DNA from: Isoetes taiwanensis
Lineage: Eukaryota > Streptophyta > Lycopodiopsida > Isoetales > Isoetaceae
Length of the DNA: 64,000 bases
NCBI GenBank assembly: GCA_021234155.1
Contig: JAJEKV010000052.1
Span: 4,943,606-5,007,605 of the forward strand
Direction: 5' to 3'
Shown here: positions 47,804-58,851 of the stretch, piece after piece
Position numbering within the stretch: the stretch's first letter is position 1
Layout of the letters: the number at the start of each line of letters is the position of its first letter
Notes under the pieces: generated by a model
Databases searched by the model: none
What the model saw: only the letters and a program-made list of their open reading frames with translations
Told to the model about the DNA's origin: nothing
Position numbers and translations under genes: made by a program

Positions 47804-48110
47804 CCAATAATTCACATCAATAATTTTACTTCACTATAAAAGCAGCTCCATCCGGTGGTAGAGCTCATTCATCTCCCATGGCTTCCTTGCACGATCGTCC
47901 GAGAGAACATCCGGATCCTTCAAAAGCTACCTTAGCTATAATGATGCGTGTGAATGCTACGAAAAATGGTATCAAACTTGATCCATGGTCTGCGATCCAA
48001 AGCGGATGGTCCCCGGTGCTTGCAAGAAGCTCACTTTCGTGTTAAGGTCCACCTTTATTGGCTTCCCGAGAGATCTATGAGCTGAATAGCATCACGTGCT
48101 TTGATGTTGA
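47804..48110 (+). pseudogene. Duplicated promoter plus small gene, copy 1 (frameshifted)
   Basis: CCAATAATTCACATCAATAA, a TATA box (CACTATAAAA), a short leader and ATG 47878 are nearly identical to copy 2 with the same 74-base spacing from motif start to ATG. The frame gives 56 codons (MASLHDRPREH...), but a different frame at about 48040 reads RVKVHLYWLPERSMS, homologous to RVMIHLIWLPERMS of copy 2. A frameshift or diverged middle is therefore likely. Confidence 0.55.
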
Positions 48111-48376
48111 TGATGAGTGAATCTGTATCTGCTAAGGATATAATAATGACATGAGTACCTATGAACTATGCAAGTTGTCTTTAATTTCAATCACACCTAT
48201 ATTAGTCAAGCAGCAATGACGAGTGAATCATCGATGATATGTATACCTGTTAAGGATATATATAATATAAGCATAGTGAATATTAGTTGATGTATAGAAT
48301 CTGAGTACATGATAGAATCATACCTGTACGAGTACATGATACTTGTATACGCTCAATGATGGCGCTACAGTCCACC

Positions 48377-48693
48377 CCAATAATTCACATCAATAATTTT
48401 ACTTCACTATAAAAACAGCTTCATTCGGGGCTGGAGGTCATTCATCTCCCATGGATTATTTGCCTTCTTCTGTTCATTACATCGAGGCGATCAAGTGCTC
48501 AATGAGCCACTCTGATCTTGTTGGTTGCCTAGACAGGCATCTTCTTCTTGATCCCTACCTGCGAAGAAAAGCTTTGGGCGCTGAGATTCATTGCCCTGCG
48601 TCAATTCGTGTTATGATCCATCTGATATGGCTTCCTGAGCGCATGAGCTATGAGATATCAGGGATCACTACTACAGATCCTGAAGATGATTGA
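48377..48693 (+). CDS. Small unknown protein, copy 2, with TATA promoter
   Basis: ATG 48451, 80 codons, ending EISGITTTDPEDD. Preceded by a duplicated promoter-like region with CACTATAAAA about 40 bases upstream of the ATG. Contains CLDRHLLLDPYLRRKALGAE and RVMIHLIWLPERMS. No signal peptide or known motif. The preserved upstream block and the homologous pseudogene 0.57 kb away support a real transcription unit, though function is unknown. Confidence 0.5.
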
Positions 48694-48879
48694 ATCACAT
48701 GTTCAACATATAAGCACTTCTGACCATCTTATCTATGAATCATGTATGCATTTATATATTAAAGATGTAAGCAGTTATATATGATCATAAATATAGTAAT
48801 GTACAAGATCTTATGTATTAAGATGAAAGATATGTATTACAAGTACAAGATCTCATGTATTAAGATGAGAAATGTGCTA

Positions 48880-51364
48880 TGTCTTTCCACATGTCTACAA
48901 TATATTTCGGAATTTGGACTGTTTTCGGCCTCTTGCCATTGGCATCCCAAGCATAATGAATAGCATCTAAGTTTTCGTACCTTGAAGGATCGGAAGGATT
49001 AGGCCGCCAACGCTTAGTCAAGCAGTCTTTGTAGTCCCCTCCAGTAGGCTTCCACCACGATACAAAAATATGGCCAAAATATGTAGATTCTGGATCAAGA
49101 ACAGCATTCTCCTCTGCATATCCTAACCAAGTGGCAGTGTTATCATCTCCAGGTCTGACTAGAACAAACATACCCTTTGTCACATGTAACTGGACGGCCA
49201 TCTGACGGGCCACAATAAGATGGTAAAGGTCGCGTGACCAAGGCAGATACGTCGACCTCTGGAACAAATGCTGTTTGTTCTAGAGGAGCTTGTCTTGTTT
49301 GTGGCCAAAATGCATCATTTTGAGGACGTCCTGGAGCAACATCCTCCAAAGAGATAAGAAGCTGGCTCCAATTACTCAACACTTGCCGTGTATTGCCTTG
49401 CAAACAAGCTAGTTTCTTGATTCTTACATATGTCCTTCCATAGGGAGATGTATTTGTTGATGCTATCCTTCAACCCTGGAAGATCTTTCAATGTTGGTCT
49501 AGGAGGAATATTTTGTGGCACACCACTTGGTATCATTGGCTGACCATGTTCATCCTCTTTCCACATTCTAACTCCTGGAGAATCTGGCCGGAAGCCACTC
49601 TTTATGTGTAGGGCGCATTTTGTATTGCATAACAGGCCAATCTCACATGCCATCTTAAATTTGAAGAGCAATGGTTGGTATGCCCAACCAGCGTTGGCCC
49701 TTATCGGGGATGAATCCCTTCACAAAAAGCCTTCCATTTGGAACTTCATCAATAAAGTATGGAATTGGAGATTTTGCATTGCACTTTTGAACAAGTAAAG
49801 TAGCTCTGGTAGTGTCAAAGCATCCAGATGAACTCATCAAGGTTGAAAAATTCCCAAATAAAGCATCAATATCATCATGGGTGTGGCCGACCATCATAAA
49901 GCCCACTTGGATCTCATCAAAAAGACCTTAAGCCAAGTCAAGTAAGATAAGTATGAAAAGACATACCTATTTTTGTTTTGCCCGATGCATTATCAAGTTG
50001 CAAATAGAGATTTGGGAGAGGGTTGAACACCTCGAGGATTAGTTGTAGTTGAAGCACTTGGCAATACTTACGCCATAGAAGCAAGTTTGTTCTTCAAAGG
50101 ATTGGTATCCTTGATTTGCTTGCATCCATTTGCAATCTGCAGGCTTACTTCCACATAAGTCACCTATCTTGTCCTCTTGTACCAATTCCAAGTTATGCAA
50201 TATCCTAGAAAGTGAACCAATGTGGAAGTTTGAATCATCTTTCCATAAATCAAGTGAGAAATGACCATAGGCACGACCACTATGCCCATGAGTCAGAGCT
50301 CCTGTCAAACTACTCTTCAAGCGATCACCTCTCCATACAGATTTTGCTAGATGATGACTTCTAGGCACTAAAGTCTTAACCTGATCCATCTTATCATGTA
50401 TTATACATAGATGATTTTCAGGAGACCGCTGTGACAATGCTCTCCAATGCCAATATTGACTTCTGCAAGAGCGTTGCTCTAGCATATGAGACCGACGTTG
50501 AATTGCAAGATTTCGTCTCTCTCTCGTATCTTTTGTTTTTTCCAGTTTCTGCTTAATTACCACGCAGATGTTGCATTTAGAGAAGGCTGTATTTTTTGCA
50601 ATGCTAACATCTGGAAATTCTCTTTTCCATATACTATAAAAAGAGTTCAAGGCTACAGTTGTTCCTGTAAGCTCTTCAACGACTGCACCAACTTCTTTAT
50701 GTATAAGCTTCTTATTAAGAATGGAAGGAAGCTTGCGTACATTTTCTCTTACATCATCTCTACCTCTTTTGCTCCTATGGGGAATACTTTCAGCATTCTC
50801 CTGAATGAATCTGTCTAGCACACATTCGGTGGCCAATGTAGAAGATCTAGGCTTCTTAGAGCCAGTATTACCATGTTCAGCTACCTTTGCACCTGCTTCA
50901 AATCTGTTTCTCCAATTGTAAAATGTTGACTGACTGATACCTAAAGCCATGCGCCACCCAGCCAGACAGAATTCCATCCCCTTGAGCACTATCATGTCCT
51001 CTTGTTCTCATGTGTAAGTCACACTCAGCACGTCAAAAAAAAACGTAACCCTTGCATTGTATGGTTGGGATAAAAATTCTTTTCTTAATTCACGTACTTG
51101 ATGCTTGGTAAGTTTCTTGTTGCAAGTATTTTTGCAGCAGCTTGACTTCATGAACTTATTGATTGAAGTTGTGGAGCATAGCCTTTCCTCTTTGCTCTTT
51201 CCCTTGGGTTGTCTTGGAATCCTATGTGTGTAAGTATACTTCCTTTTTCGTTTGAATTGAGCCTGAATGTTGTCCTCAAATGATTCTATTTCCATATCCT
51301 CATTTTCTTTAGCTTCTCGAGCTTGCAGATGTTGTGAGACAGTCCTTCCATCCTGCAGCATCAC
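48880..51364 (-). pseudogene. Transposon protein of the GHTHxxID family, fuller copy
   Basis: Minus strand, in order: an acidic N-terminus; a Cys module and helix (SSCCKNTCNKKLTKHQVREL); a helix-turn-helix-like stretch (LGISQSTFYNWRNRF); a central domain with SKCNICVVIKQKL, LCIIHDKMDQVKTLVPR, SLTGALTHGHSGRAYGHF and DSNFHIGSLSR; QLDNASGKTK, then a small intron (GTATGT...TTAAG, about 49969-49927) and VGFMMVGHTHDDIDALFG. The C-terminal part (49671-48860) holds GMFVLVRPGDDNTATWLGYA, possibly a small beta-barrel. A stop precedes the HTH block and frameshifts occur near 50040 and 49195. Transposase activity of the family is assumed from copy number and structure, not shown. No terminal repeats identified. 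Confidence 0.6.
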
Positions 51365-51399
51365 ATGCAGCTATTTTCCCATTGTACAAGTGCATTTTT

Positions 51400-52400
51400 T
51401 CTGGCGGCCTTTCGCACAAGCATGACATTTGAGATCCTCGTAATTAGTGCGGGAAGGATCTTTCCCACCTGAGAGCCCCACCTTTGAGTCTCCTAAAATT
51501 CATCGTCAAGCGGCATCCCGGGGATCAATGAAGACAATTATGGCCTCTGCATATTTACTTCGGTCACATGCATGAAGAATGTGGCAATGCTTATCCAAGA
51601 GATCGGTTCTTGAGAAACTAAGTGGTGGTTCATCATCATCTGATGCTATCCTGCGAGGAAAACGTGTACGTAGATCCAATTGTAGGATCAATTTCTTCAT
51701 CTGCATCGACACTTTCGCCTCTCTGATTCTACATTCGAGGTCGGTGATGGGTAAGCTAAATCAATGGCATGATATCTTATATCCTCGCCGAGGCCATTCG
51801 ATAAAGCGTGCCCACGACCTCTTCAATGTTGTCACCGCGCCATCACATGGAATCTAAGGATGTGGGTAGGCACCACGACCTCGGTAACTTGCCTTTGCGC
51901 TACGTTGAGTGCGTCAACATTCTTCCCATGGATGCAAGTTCTATTCACCAAGACACCCTTACCAACCCGCGGTATTATTCGACAAGGTTCACAAATTCTC
52001 TGTCTTTTTTCTTGTTTGAAGGAGCGGAGCGGTCGACACTGAGTCTAATGATGTTGTGGAGGGACTACTAGGCAAGTTGGGGGTTTCAGTATCAGACGTT
52101 TCCGATGACATAGTTGGGGCTCCTTCCGCGATTTTTCACTTGATCTCGAGGCCATTCGATAAATGTCCCCACGGCTTCAGCAATGTTATCGCTCCCTCAC
52201 ACGGAATGGGAAGCACATGGGTGGGCACTATGGCTTCAGTGACCTCCACGACCACATTGCACCATGGAATGTTCTGCCATGCGAGATGGCCTCTATGCAA
52301 TTCATGTCCCCTGGCAACTACCACATCCCCATCGACAAGGTTACGCAGGGGCCTTTTCCTGTGAGAATCAATACACATATATATATACTTGTTAAAGACA
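51400..52400. repeat. Non-coding stretch with a duplicated ~105-bp segment
   Basis: GAGGCCATTCGATAAA and about 90 following bases at 51790-51895 recur diverged at 52147-52253 (shared CAATGTT, CACATGGAAT/CACACGGAAT, GTGGG[T/C]A blocks). Open stretches on both strands show no family motif. Confidence 0.5.
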
Positions 52401-52470
52401 TGCAACCCTCGATGACATATCCTTAGTAAAAATAGCGCGGAAATGTGAAAGAAATTATACGACATGAGAC

Positions 52471-52735
52471 AAATGGCGCTTGTTGCTCCATTTACTTAAA
52501 TGGCGCGGTCGCGCCATTTACCTTTAAATGGCGCAGCTGCGCCATTTACCTGGGCCATTTTCCTTAAAATGGAGCAGTAGCGCCATTTTCCTTGAAATGG
52601 AGCGATTCTTGTGGCGGGTAGCTGCCATATAACAAAATGGCGCTTAGTACCGCTCCATTTCAAGGAAAATGGCGATCTTGCTCCATTTTAAGGAAAATGG
52701 CCCATTGACAATAAATGGCATCTTTAATCTAAATG
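52471..52735. repeat. Palindrome cluster A (AAATGGCGC...GCGCCATTT), left of the methyltransferase gene
   Basis: Three full units lie at 52471-52493, 52498-52519 and 52526-52547; the third is a perfect 22-bp palindrome with centre AGCT. Further arms (AAAATGG, CCATTTT) follow to 52735 as larger imperfect inverted repeats. Spacing is 27-28 bp between unit starts. Confidence 0.9.
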
Positions 52736-52739
52736 CTAT

Positions 52740-53876
52740 ATCTAATAGCTAGAGTTATGGATTCCTATTACTACAAGATTCAGCAAGACATCAATTGTTG
52801 AGAACTTATCTACTGAACAAGATAGAGAAGATCTACCCGTACAACATATTAAAACATTTAACATCCTACATCCTACATTAAACATACTAAAACATTTAAC
52901 ATACTAGAACTGAATAGCCTCTAACCTGGAGGTCATTGACGATTCGGATCCGCCATATCGGAGAATGCGCTGAAGAATTTGGACAAAGCGCTGAATAATC
53001 TGGACAAGTCCGGACAAGCGCCGGAGAATCTGGACAAGCGGCCGAAAATGAAGACGAAGCGCCACTAGAATGAAACCAAGCGCTGAAGAATGAAGCCGAA
53101 GCTGAAGAACCGTCGTGCTGAAGAATGGACAAGGGCTAAGCGGTAAAAAGAAAGACAAAGCGGCCAAGATGGCGGCTTGCTATCAACTAAGGAACCAACG
53201 CCTAAGACGGAATAGGCGTCGGAGAAGCGCCGCTTTGTCGACCAAGTGATCTCAAAAGAAATACCTACGAATATTGAAACGAGGGCGAGGTGCATAAAAT
53301 CGCAACCGTCGGGTCGACTATAAGCGCCTTCTAATGACCATGTGCGCCTCCCCAACAGAGGCGGCGAAAAGCGCCCATTATGAAATGGACGGGCGGGCAA
53401 ATTTAAAGTTCAAAATACAGGCGGGCAAATTCAAATTTCAAATTTGAGCGGAGGCGGGACACGGGCGTGGCGGGAATGACTCAAACTACTTAAAATTTAT
53501 AATAATGAGCCGGGGGAAAATTCAAAATTTTTTAAAATTTGTAGACTGGTTTTGCCCAGTAGGGAAAAATCAAAATTTTCAAAATTTCGAGAGGCAGACG
53601 GGCGCAAAAATTTGAAAGAGCATTAGGGCGGTAAAATTGCTTTTCTTTTTCTTTCCCAGACTTTTCTTTTCTTTTCTTTCAGTCAATTTTCATTTTCAAT
53701 TTCATTGTTATTTTCTCCGCCCCGCCCAGCCTTAGCCTTCGCGGGCGCCTAGCGCCTTGCACACTCTCTCTCTCCTATTCAACCATTTTCTCTCTCTAAG
53801 CTTTGTTGATCGGGGCCTTCGGGAGAAAAAAGTGGAGTAGGATTTATACGGTCCTGTACTTTTATACTTTTATACA
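52740..53876. promoter_or_regulatory. 5' flank and probable promoter of the ParB/methyltransferase gene
   Basis: No reading frame is supported. 52970-53160 has degenerate GAA-TCTGGACAAGCGCC-type repeats. A CT-rich stretch (53641-53800) and TTTATACTTTTATACAATGG precede the start at 53877. A transcription start inside the pyrimidine-rich leader is inferred. Confidence 0.35.
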
Positions 53877-55152
53877 ATGGCGCAATCTTCGATCAAAATC
53901 CAGGAGCCAGGCTCAGGTTAGTATCTGTTGTTTCTATTCTTATGGATTTGTAGTGTCTTAGGTCTGTAATGGCGGGGCATGTTTCGATATGAAGGGGTTG
54001 GCTTGTAGCAGCCTTTCTTCCTATAGTTTATGAAATGGCGCAGGCGCGCCATTTCCATAATGTCTGTTAATATTCTTGTAGAAGTGGACTCATAGAAGAG
54101 CAAATGGCGCAGGTGCGCCATTTAGTCTAAATGACGCATCTGCGCCATTTGCTTTTCGAAGGGACCCATAATAGAGCAAATGGCGCAGCTGCGCCATTTA
54201 GTCTAAATGGCGCACCTGCGCCATTTGTTCATATAAAAGCTAAATGGCGCAAGGAAGAGAAACCCATTTAGCTTTTATATGAACAAATAAGCGCGTCTTT
54301 CATTTAGACTAAATAAAGCGCCATTTAGTCTAAATGAAAACACCTGCGCCATTTGTTCATATAAAAGCTAAATGGGTTTCTCTTCCTTGTGCCATTTAGC
54401 TTTTATATGAACAAATGAAAGTGCTTTCCATTTTAGACTAAATGAGCGCAATTCTGCCATTTGCTCTTAAATGGCACCTCCCCATTTAGTCTAAATGCCG
54501 TTTGATGTTTTAACTTTCTAGCACATGCCATTTTTCTCACCATGCTTACCTCGCAGCGGCTACTGCACCGAAGAAATGGAACGTGGTGACTTCGAGGAGC
54601 ATAGTCCTCACTGGAAGATCTTGGTGTATGGAGATCGTTAGAGCCATACCCTTGACTGAAGGCGTAGACCCAACCAAGGGAGACAAGAGGCGAGAACTTT
54701 GCCTCCTTGTCAAATCAGGTGCAGGTGAAGAAGGAGCCTCAGCCGTGGCCCAGATGGGTATCATTGTCAACATGAGGGAAGTCAAGAAACAAGGAAGACT
54801 TGACTTTCTTGGTTGCACAGTGGAAGATCCGGTCACTGGCAGCATTGATCTCTATTGCATGGATTGGCAGTGCTACGAGCCTTCAATGATGGAGTCCAGC
54901 ATGAAGGACCAGGCACTGTCGGCCAAGAAAAAGGGTTGGCCGCTGCCATCTTATGAGTCCAGAGAGAAAGCAGATATCAAAGGCACGATAGAGATCCTAA
55001 AAGGATTCGGTATTCTGCGAGCGGCAATGGACATGTCCAAAAATTCCGTGTCCTACATTGTAAGAGCGAAGCTCTCAGGCAACATGCCAGCAGTAATGGA
55101 TAGCAGATGGCTGCTGGGAGAGATGCAGAGAAAAGGTGTAAAAACTAAATAA
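53877..55152 (+). CDS. N-terminal part of a ParB/methyltransferase element protein, spliced
   Basis: Exon 1 is 53877-53916 (MAQSSIKIQEPGS), donor CAG|GTTAGT; the acceptor CTCGCAG ends at 54556 and exon 2 starts at 54557, joining in phase 1 (TCA G|CG GCT). The domain runs through KWNVVTSRSIVLTGRSWCME, DFLGCTVEDPVTGSIDLYCM and EILKGFGILRAAMDM to a TAA at 55150-55152. The same frame continues as a Lys/Glu-rich linker beyond the stop, so the stop is probably a mutation. I recognise no fold in this domain. The 640-bp intron holds palindrome cluster B. Confidence 0.6.
54033..54530. repeat. Palindrome cluster B and long hairpin in intron 1
   Basis: Five AAATGGCGC...GCGCCATTT-type units (54033, 54102, 54129, 54178, 54205; each 22 bp), some paired by TAGTCTA spacers into larger dyads. 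Then 54225-54289 is repeated as a near-perfect reverse complement at 54352-54417 (landmarks TTCATATAAAAGCTAAATGG and CTTCCTT), making a roughly 65-bp stem with a loop of about 62 bases. Confidence 0.9.
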
Positions 55153-56030
55153 GCCACCAAAGCTGGCAAAGGAACAAAAACAGGTGGAGGTGATGAAGTA
55201 CAAAGGGAGACAGAACAAGAAGAAGGACGAGACGTTGAGAAAATGGACGAGCATAAGGATGAGAAGAGGGATGAGGCTGATGCTCACAAACTTGATCTCC
55301 CGTGAAGTCCACTGAGAAGCCTGCTGATGAGAAGCCTGCTGATAGTGACCGCACTATTAGTGACAATAAGGAGGCTACAAAGCACATAAGAAATGTAGCA
55401 TCCACAGCAGATAGCACTCCAGCAAAGAGAAAGCCAGAAACCAAAGCACGATAAGGGCCGAAAATTACAAAAGATTGCGATCTTGAAGTGCCCGAGGAAC
55501 GAAGATGGACCGCGATCAAGAAGAAATGGCGAGGAAACATTAAAGAAAATACAAAAGCACGGCCACATGTTCCCCCTTGGAGTCACATACACCAGAAGAA
55601 TATCTATCTGGGATCTAGAAGAGGCCCCACCTAATATGACCGCCCGGGGTTATTAACCCCGAGCATGTTAGGAGGCTCTCGCAAATCATTCGCTGAGGAT
55701 CCACACCCTGTATTCACTCCAGCAGATGTGGTGCCCTTTGATCCGGATACAAAGGAGTTGATAAGCTGGTCACAGGAATCTGATCTAATTCGGAAAAGAT
55801 TTTATATTATCAATGGTAATCATTCCGCCGCCGCCACTTCGTGTCGCGATAAGTTGGGGACAGGAAGGAAGCTAGAGCCGAGCTCGGCCAAGATCTATGT
55901 CTATAGAATATCAGAAGTTCTTTCCGAGAGATCGGTGACTGGACCTTCTTCATTTCAAGTGGATGTGAATGATATAGTAGCAAAGATCGCCTTCAAGGAA
56001 CCATATGTGGATCGATCCACCATCTTATAA
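55153..56030 (+). pseudogene. Linker and ParB/sulfiredoxin-like domain
   Basis: A charged linker (55153-55630) shifts frame near 55300 and has stops at 55452-55454 and 55632-55634. From 55665 the same frame encodes VFTPADVVPFDPDTKELISW and RFYIINGNHSAAATSC. G-x-H-S-x-x-A resembles the G-x-H-R-x-x-A nucleotide-binding/nuclease motif of ParB and sulfiredoxin folds; Arg is replaced by Ser here. The frame ends at TAA 56028-56030, and a donor-like AAG|GTACGT lies at 56097/56098. In bacteria and phages such domains often accompany DNA methyltransferases, which fits what follows. Confidence 0.55.
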
Positions 56031-56097
56031 GCGCATTCCGGGAATGCGAAGACCAGCCCCCGGCGGGTAAAGGATATCAAGAAGCGGCGAGTACAAG

Positions 56098-56220
56098 GTA
56101 CGTTCGCCTCCTTAGCCATACATTTATCGAAATAATGCACGTACTGCGCCATTTGAGTTGAAATGGCGCGAAGAAATAAGCCATATTTGCGCCATTAGAT
56201 GTAATAGCAACATTTGAAGT
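56098..56220 (+). other. Probable intron with palindrome C
   Basis: After donor GTACGT, GCGCCATTTGAGTTGAAATGGCGC-type inverted arms occupy 56146-56169, the same half-sites in reversed order, and a further GCGCCATT follows. The acceptor is uncertain (an AG near 56219). Confidence 0.45.
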
Positions 56221-56253
56221 TCTAAAATCGCCCGGTTCTCTTGCGACTACCTT

Positions 56254-57784
56254 GAAATGGCGGACAAGATTCTGAGGGCAAACACACGGAAGGATGTCAA
56301 TCGGTTTGTCTTCATGCCGATGATGTCTATGCACTCTTCCGCCCGGATGTGGAACAAATGGAGGAAGGGAGAACTTAAGGACAATAGGGGTCAACCTATA
56401 GTAATCAATTTTTGCTAAAGACAAAGATTACTTCAGTGACAACTACCTTAGATGCATGAGGGGCTTGGACTATGATGATTGTAGAAAGGTCCTCGAAGAA
56501 GCTTTAAGCGGGGATATATACGTCAAAGTCACCTCAGATTACAAAGGCGATAATTTCTTCAAGACGAGGGCTAGAACTTAAGAGTACTTGCTTACATGAA
56601 GAAGGAGATACTGCACTTCATTGCAGATCAAATTGGCACTAAGTACAAGAAATTCGAGGACCTGCGGAAAGCCACAGACCACTTCTCAGATAATGCACTC
56701 CTGGCTTGGGGAGTATGCCACCATAAGTGGGTACATGAAGGAATACTCAAAGAGGGAGTTCATGGTCACATGCCATTCTCCTTGGCCAGATCCATTCGAA
56801 AAATCCTTCACTGAAAGCGACCCGCTTCGCCAAGATGGATTGTGGAGCATGTCACTGCCGGGGGGATTCCGCACGAACATGCAGTTATACCTGCCAGCAT
56901 GATATGTTTAGATGCAAGGCAGCTTACTCCAGTTTGGAATAGTGAGACTGTAACCAAGTTCTTCGATAAAGTCTCACAGATGACAGATGTAGAGACATAC
57001 TGGATTCTATGTCTCGTCAGGCCGGAGCATAACTTACTGTTTGCCAGTGCGCTTGAAAGACTAGAATCCAGGTCAAGAGTGTTTGTAGGAATCTATGAAG
57101 AGGAGACTGGAGCTGCAGGTGGTTCATGTATCAAAGAGCCACAAGCTCTTCTATTTGCTACGAGGATTTCGGCACAGACGGGAGAGCCTGACGAAGACCT
57201 GGACCTCAGGCTATATGGCGACCATCCTAGAAAGCTCCCGCAAATTCCTCCTATTCCTAAGGAAGCCATCGGAAGTGAGGGCGATGTTATGGCTAAAAAA
57301 CTCATGCAAGACAGGTTTAAGTGGAGTTGGCGGGGGTATGGAGGGAGAATATCCGGTGCATAAACAGATTGGTCCCCAAGAACTCTGCTTCTACCTTGTT
57401 GATAAGCTCTGCCCTCAAGGTAACATCGTACTAGATTTCTTCTCTGGTGGAGCCTTCTCTAGGGCATCTCTTCATGTAGGGAGAATCAGTGTGACATACG
57501 AGCATGACTTAGGAAAGATGAAATGCGTATCGGGCATTCTGGGTAGGATCGAGAACGTCATGTACCCCTGGCTTGACCCAAAGGCCATTGACCAACGCCA
57601 ACGGGAAGTCTTGACTTTGCAAGATGGTGAATCTCAGAAGGGGGCAGACGAAGAAGCTTCTCATACAGAGAAAGGTGAGACGTCGGGCCAAGGTGGAGCA
57701 GAACAGGACCAAATTGACCGCAGTAAAATTAACCTGGATGATTATGATAAAGTCGATGATGAACACTTCGGCAATGACTATTAA
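56254..57784 (+). pseudogene. DNA N4/N6 methyltransferase-like C-terminal half
   Basis: Blocks in sequence: MADKILRANTRKDVNRFVF and MWNKWRKGELKDNRGQPIV (56254-56418); KKEILHFIADQIGTKYKKFE (56596 on); LLFASALERLESRSRVFVGI and HPRKLPQIPPIP (56842-57340); then, after a frameshift near 57340, EYPVHKQIGPQEL, VDKLCPQGNIVLDFFSGGAF and RASLHVGR...YEHD, and an acidic/Gln-rich tail to TAA at 57784. IVLDFFSGG followed by GR...E is the SAM-binding motif I of beta-class bacterial-type amino-methyltransferases, in the C-terminal position expected for that class. I do not see the catalytic DPPY/SPPY motif upstream. At least four frame changes break the half. Confidence 0.6.
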
Positions 57785-57877
57785 AAAAATTCTGTGTTTT
57801 GAAAAATTGTATCTTATATAATATTTCTATTAATATATATCTACACGGTCTTCGGAAAATATGTGTTATCTATAGCA

Positions 57878-58069
57878 AAATGGCGCGAGAGCACTATTTG
57901 CTTAGTCTTCACGTTCACGCAAATAGCGCGCCTGCACTATTTGCTCGCTCTACACCTTGAAGTAAATAGCGCGCCTGCACTATTTGCTTGCTTTCACATT
58001 CAAGCAAATAGCGCGCCTGCACCATTTGCGTCCTTTCACGTTAAAGCAAATAGCGCGTTTGCGCTATTT
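57878..58069. repeat. Palindrome cluster D: tandem array, 42-43-bp period
   Basis: Five units of AAAT(G/A)GCGCG...CACTATTT start at 57878, 57921, 57964, 58006 and 58048 (steps 43, 43, 42, 42). Each has a 22-bp core; the last (AAATAGCGCG...GCGCTATTT) is the most symmetrical. The spacers (TTGCT-CGCT-TTCAC...) are repeated too. Looser copies continue to about 58290. Confidence 0.9.
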
Positions 58070-58299
58070 GCTTTGTGGTTATTTCTAAGCTAAAGGAGCG
58101 GCCGCGCCATTTTGTTTGCTTGCTGGGCGCTTTTTGGCCATTTAATATCTGCTTTTGTGGTTCTCGGGCCGCTTTTCCTCATACTTTCCAAGTAAATGGC
58201 GCCATACTTCTCTTCCTGACAACTAAAACCGCGCTGTTTTATATTAAATGTAGCGGTTTTTGCATGATAACTGGTTTCTTTTTAAGTAAATAGTGCCAT

Positions 58300-58850
58300 A
58301 TCTAGCCATGTGTGATAAAACAGGGAAGAAACTGATTTCACGAGAAATTGGAATCACGAAAATTCCAACTTTAATGAAACTCTGCTTTTTTTAACGTAAT
58401 TTGACCCTAAAATTGCGTCTTGAAATTGAAATTTATGCCCATTTTTCCTTCGAGCACCTAAAAATAGCATATATTTAGCTAGAAAATCGACTTTTTTGCC
58501 GACAAGCGCAACTGCATGTCATTAATGCAATTGATCCGTCACCTTGTTATCTTAGATTGGGTATAGGCGACATGGAACTTTCATTTCATACATATCCCCA
58601 ATGTATATATGCATCTATCCTTTCAATTCAGAATAACACCAACAAAGCAACTTGTTGCAATGCAGTTTGAATACCCTTTACTGTCATATAGGGCATAGTG
58701 CAAATAATGTTGTTCCTTTTAAGAAGCCATGGATTGGTAAAGAGAAATGTTCATGGCGGCCTTGGCCGCCGCGATAAGTTTCTTGTAATATAAGTATAAG
58801 AAAATAATTTGCCTTGTAGGGTAAGCTTATTTTGAAACTTAACATATCCG
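58300..58850. other. Intergenic, no gene supported
   Basis: AT-rich, with no motif-bearing frame or RNA gene. Confidence 0.4.
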
Positions 58851-58851
58851 G

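Larger units (their letters stand above)
52471..58300 (+). mobile_element. Hypothetical element with ParB/methyltransferase gene and palindromic clusters
   Basis: The gene at 53877-57784 is bracketed and internally marked by four clusters of the same palindromic half-sites (A-D), suggesting one unit with subterminal repeats, as in DNA transposons. Termini and target duplications have not been found, so the limits are those of the clusters. This is inference from layout. Confidence 0.35.
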
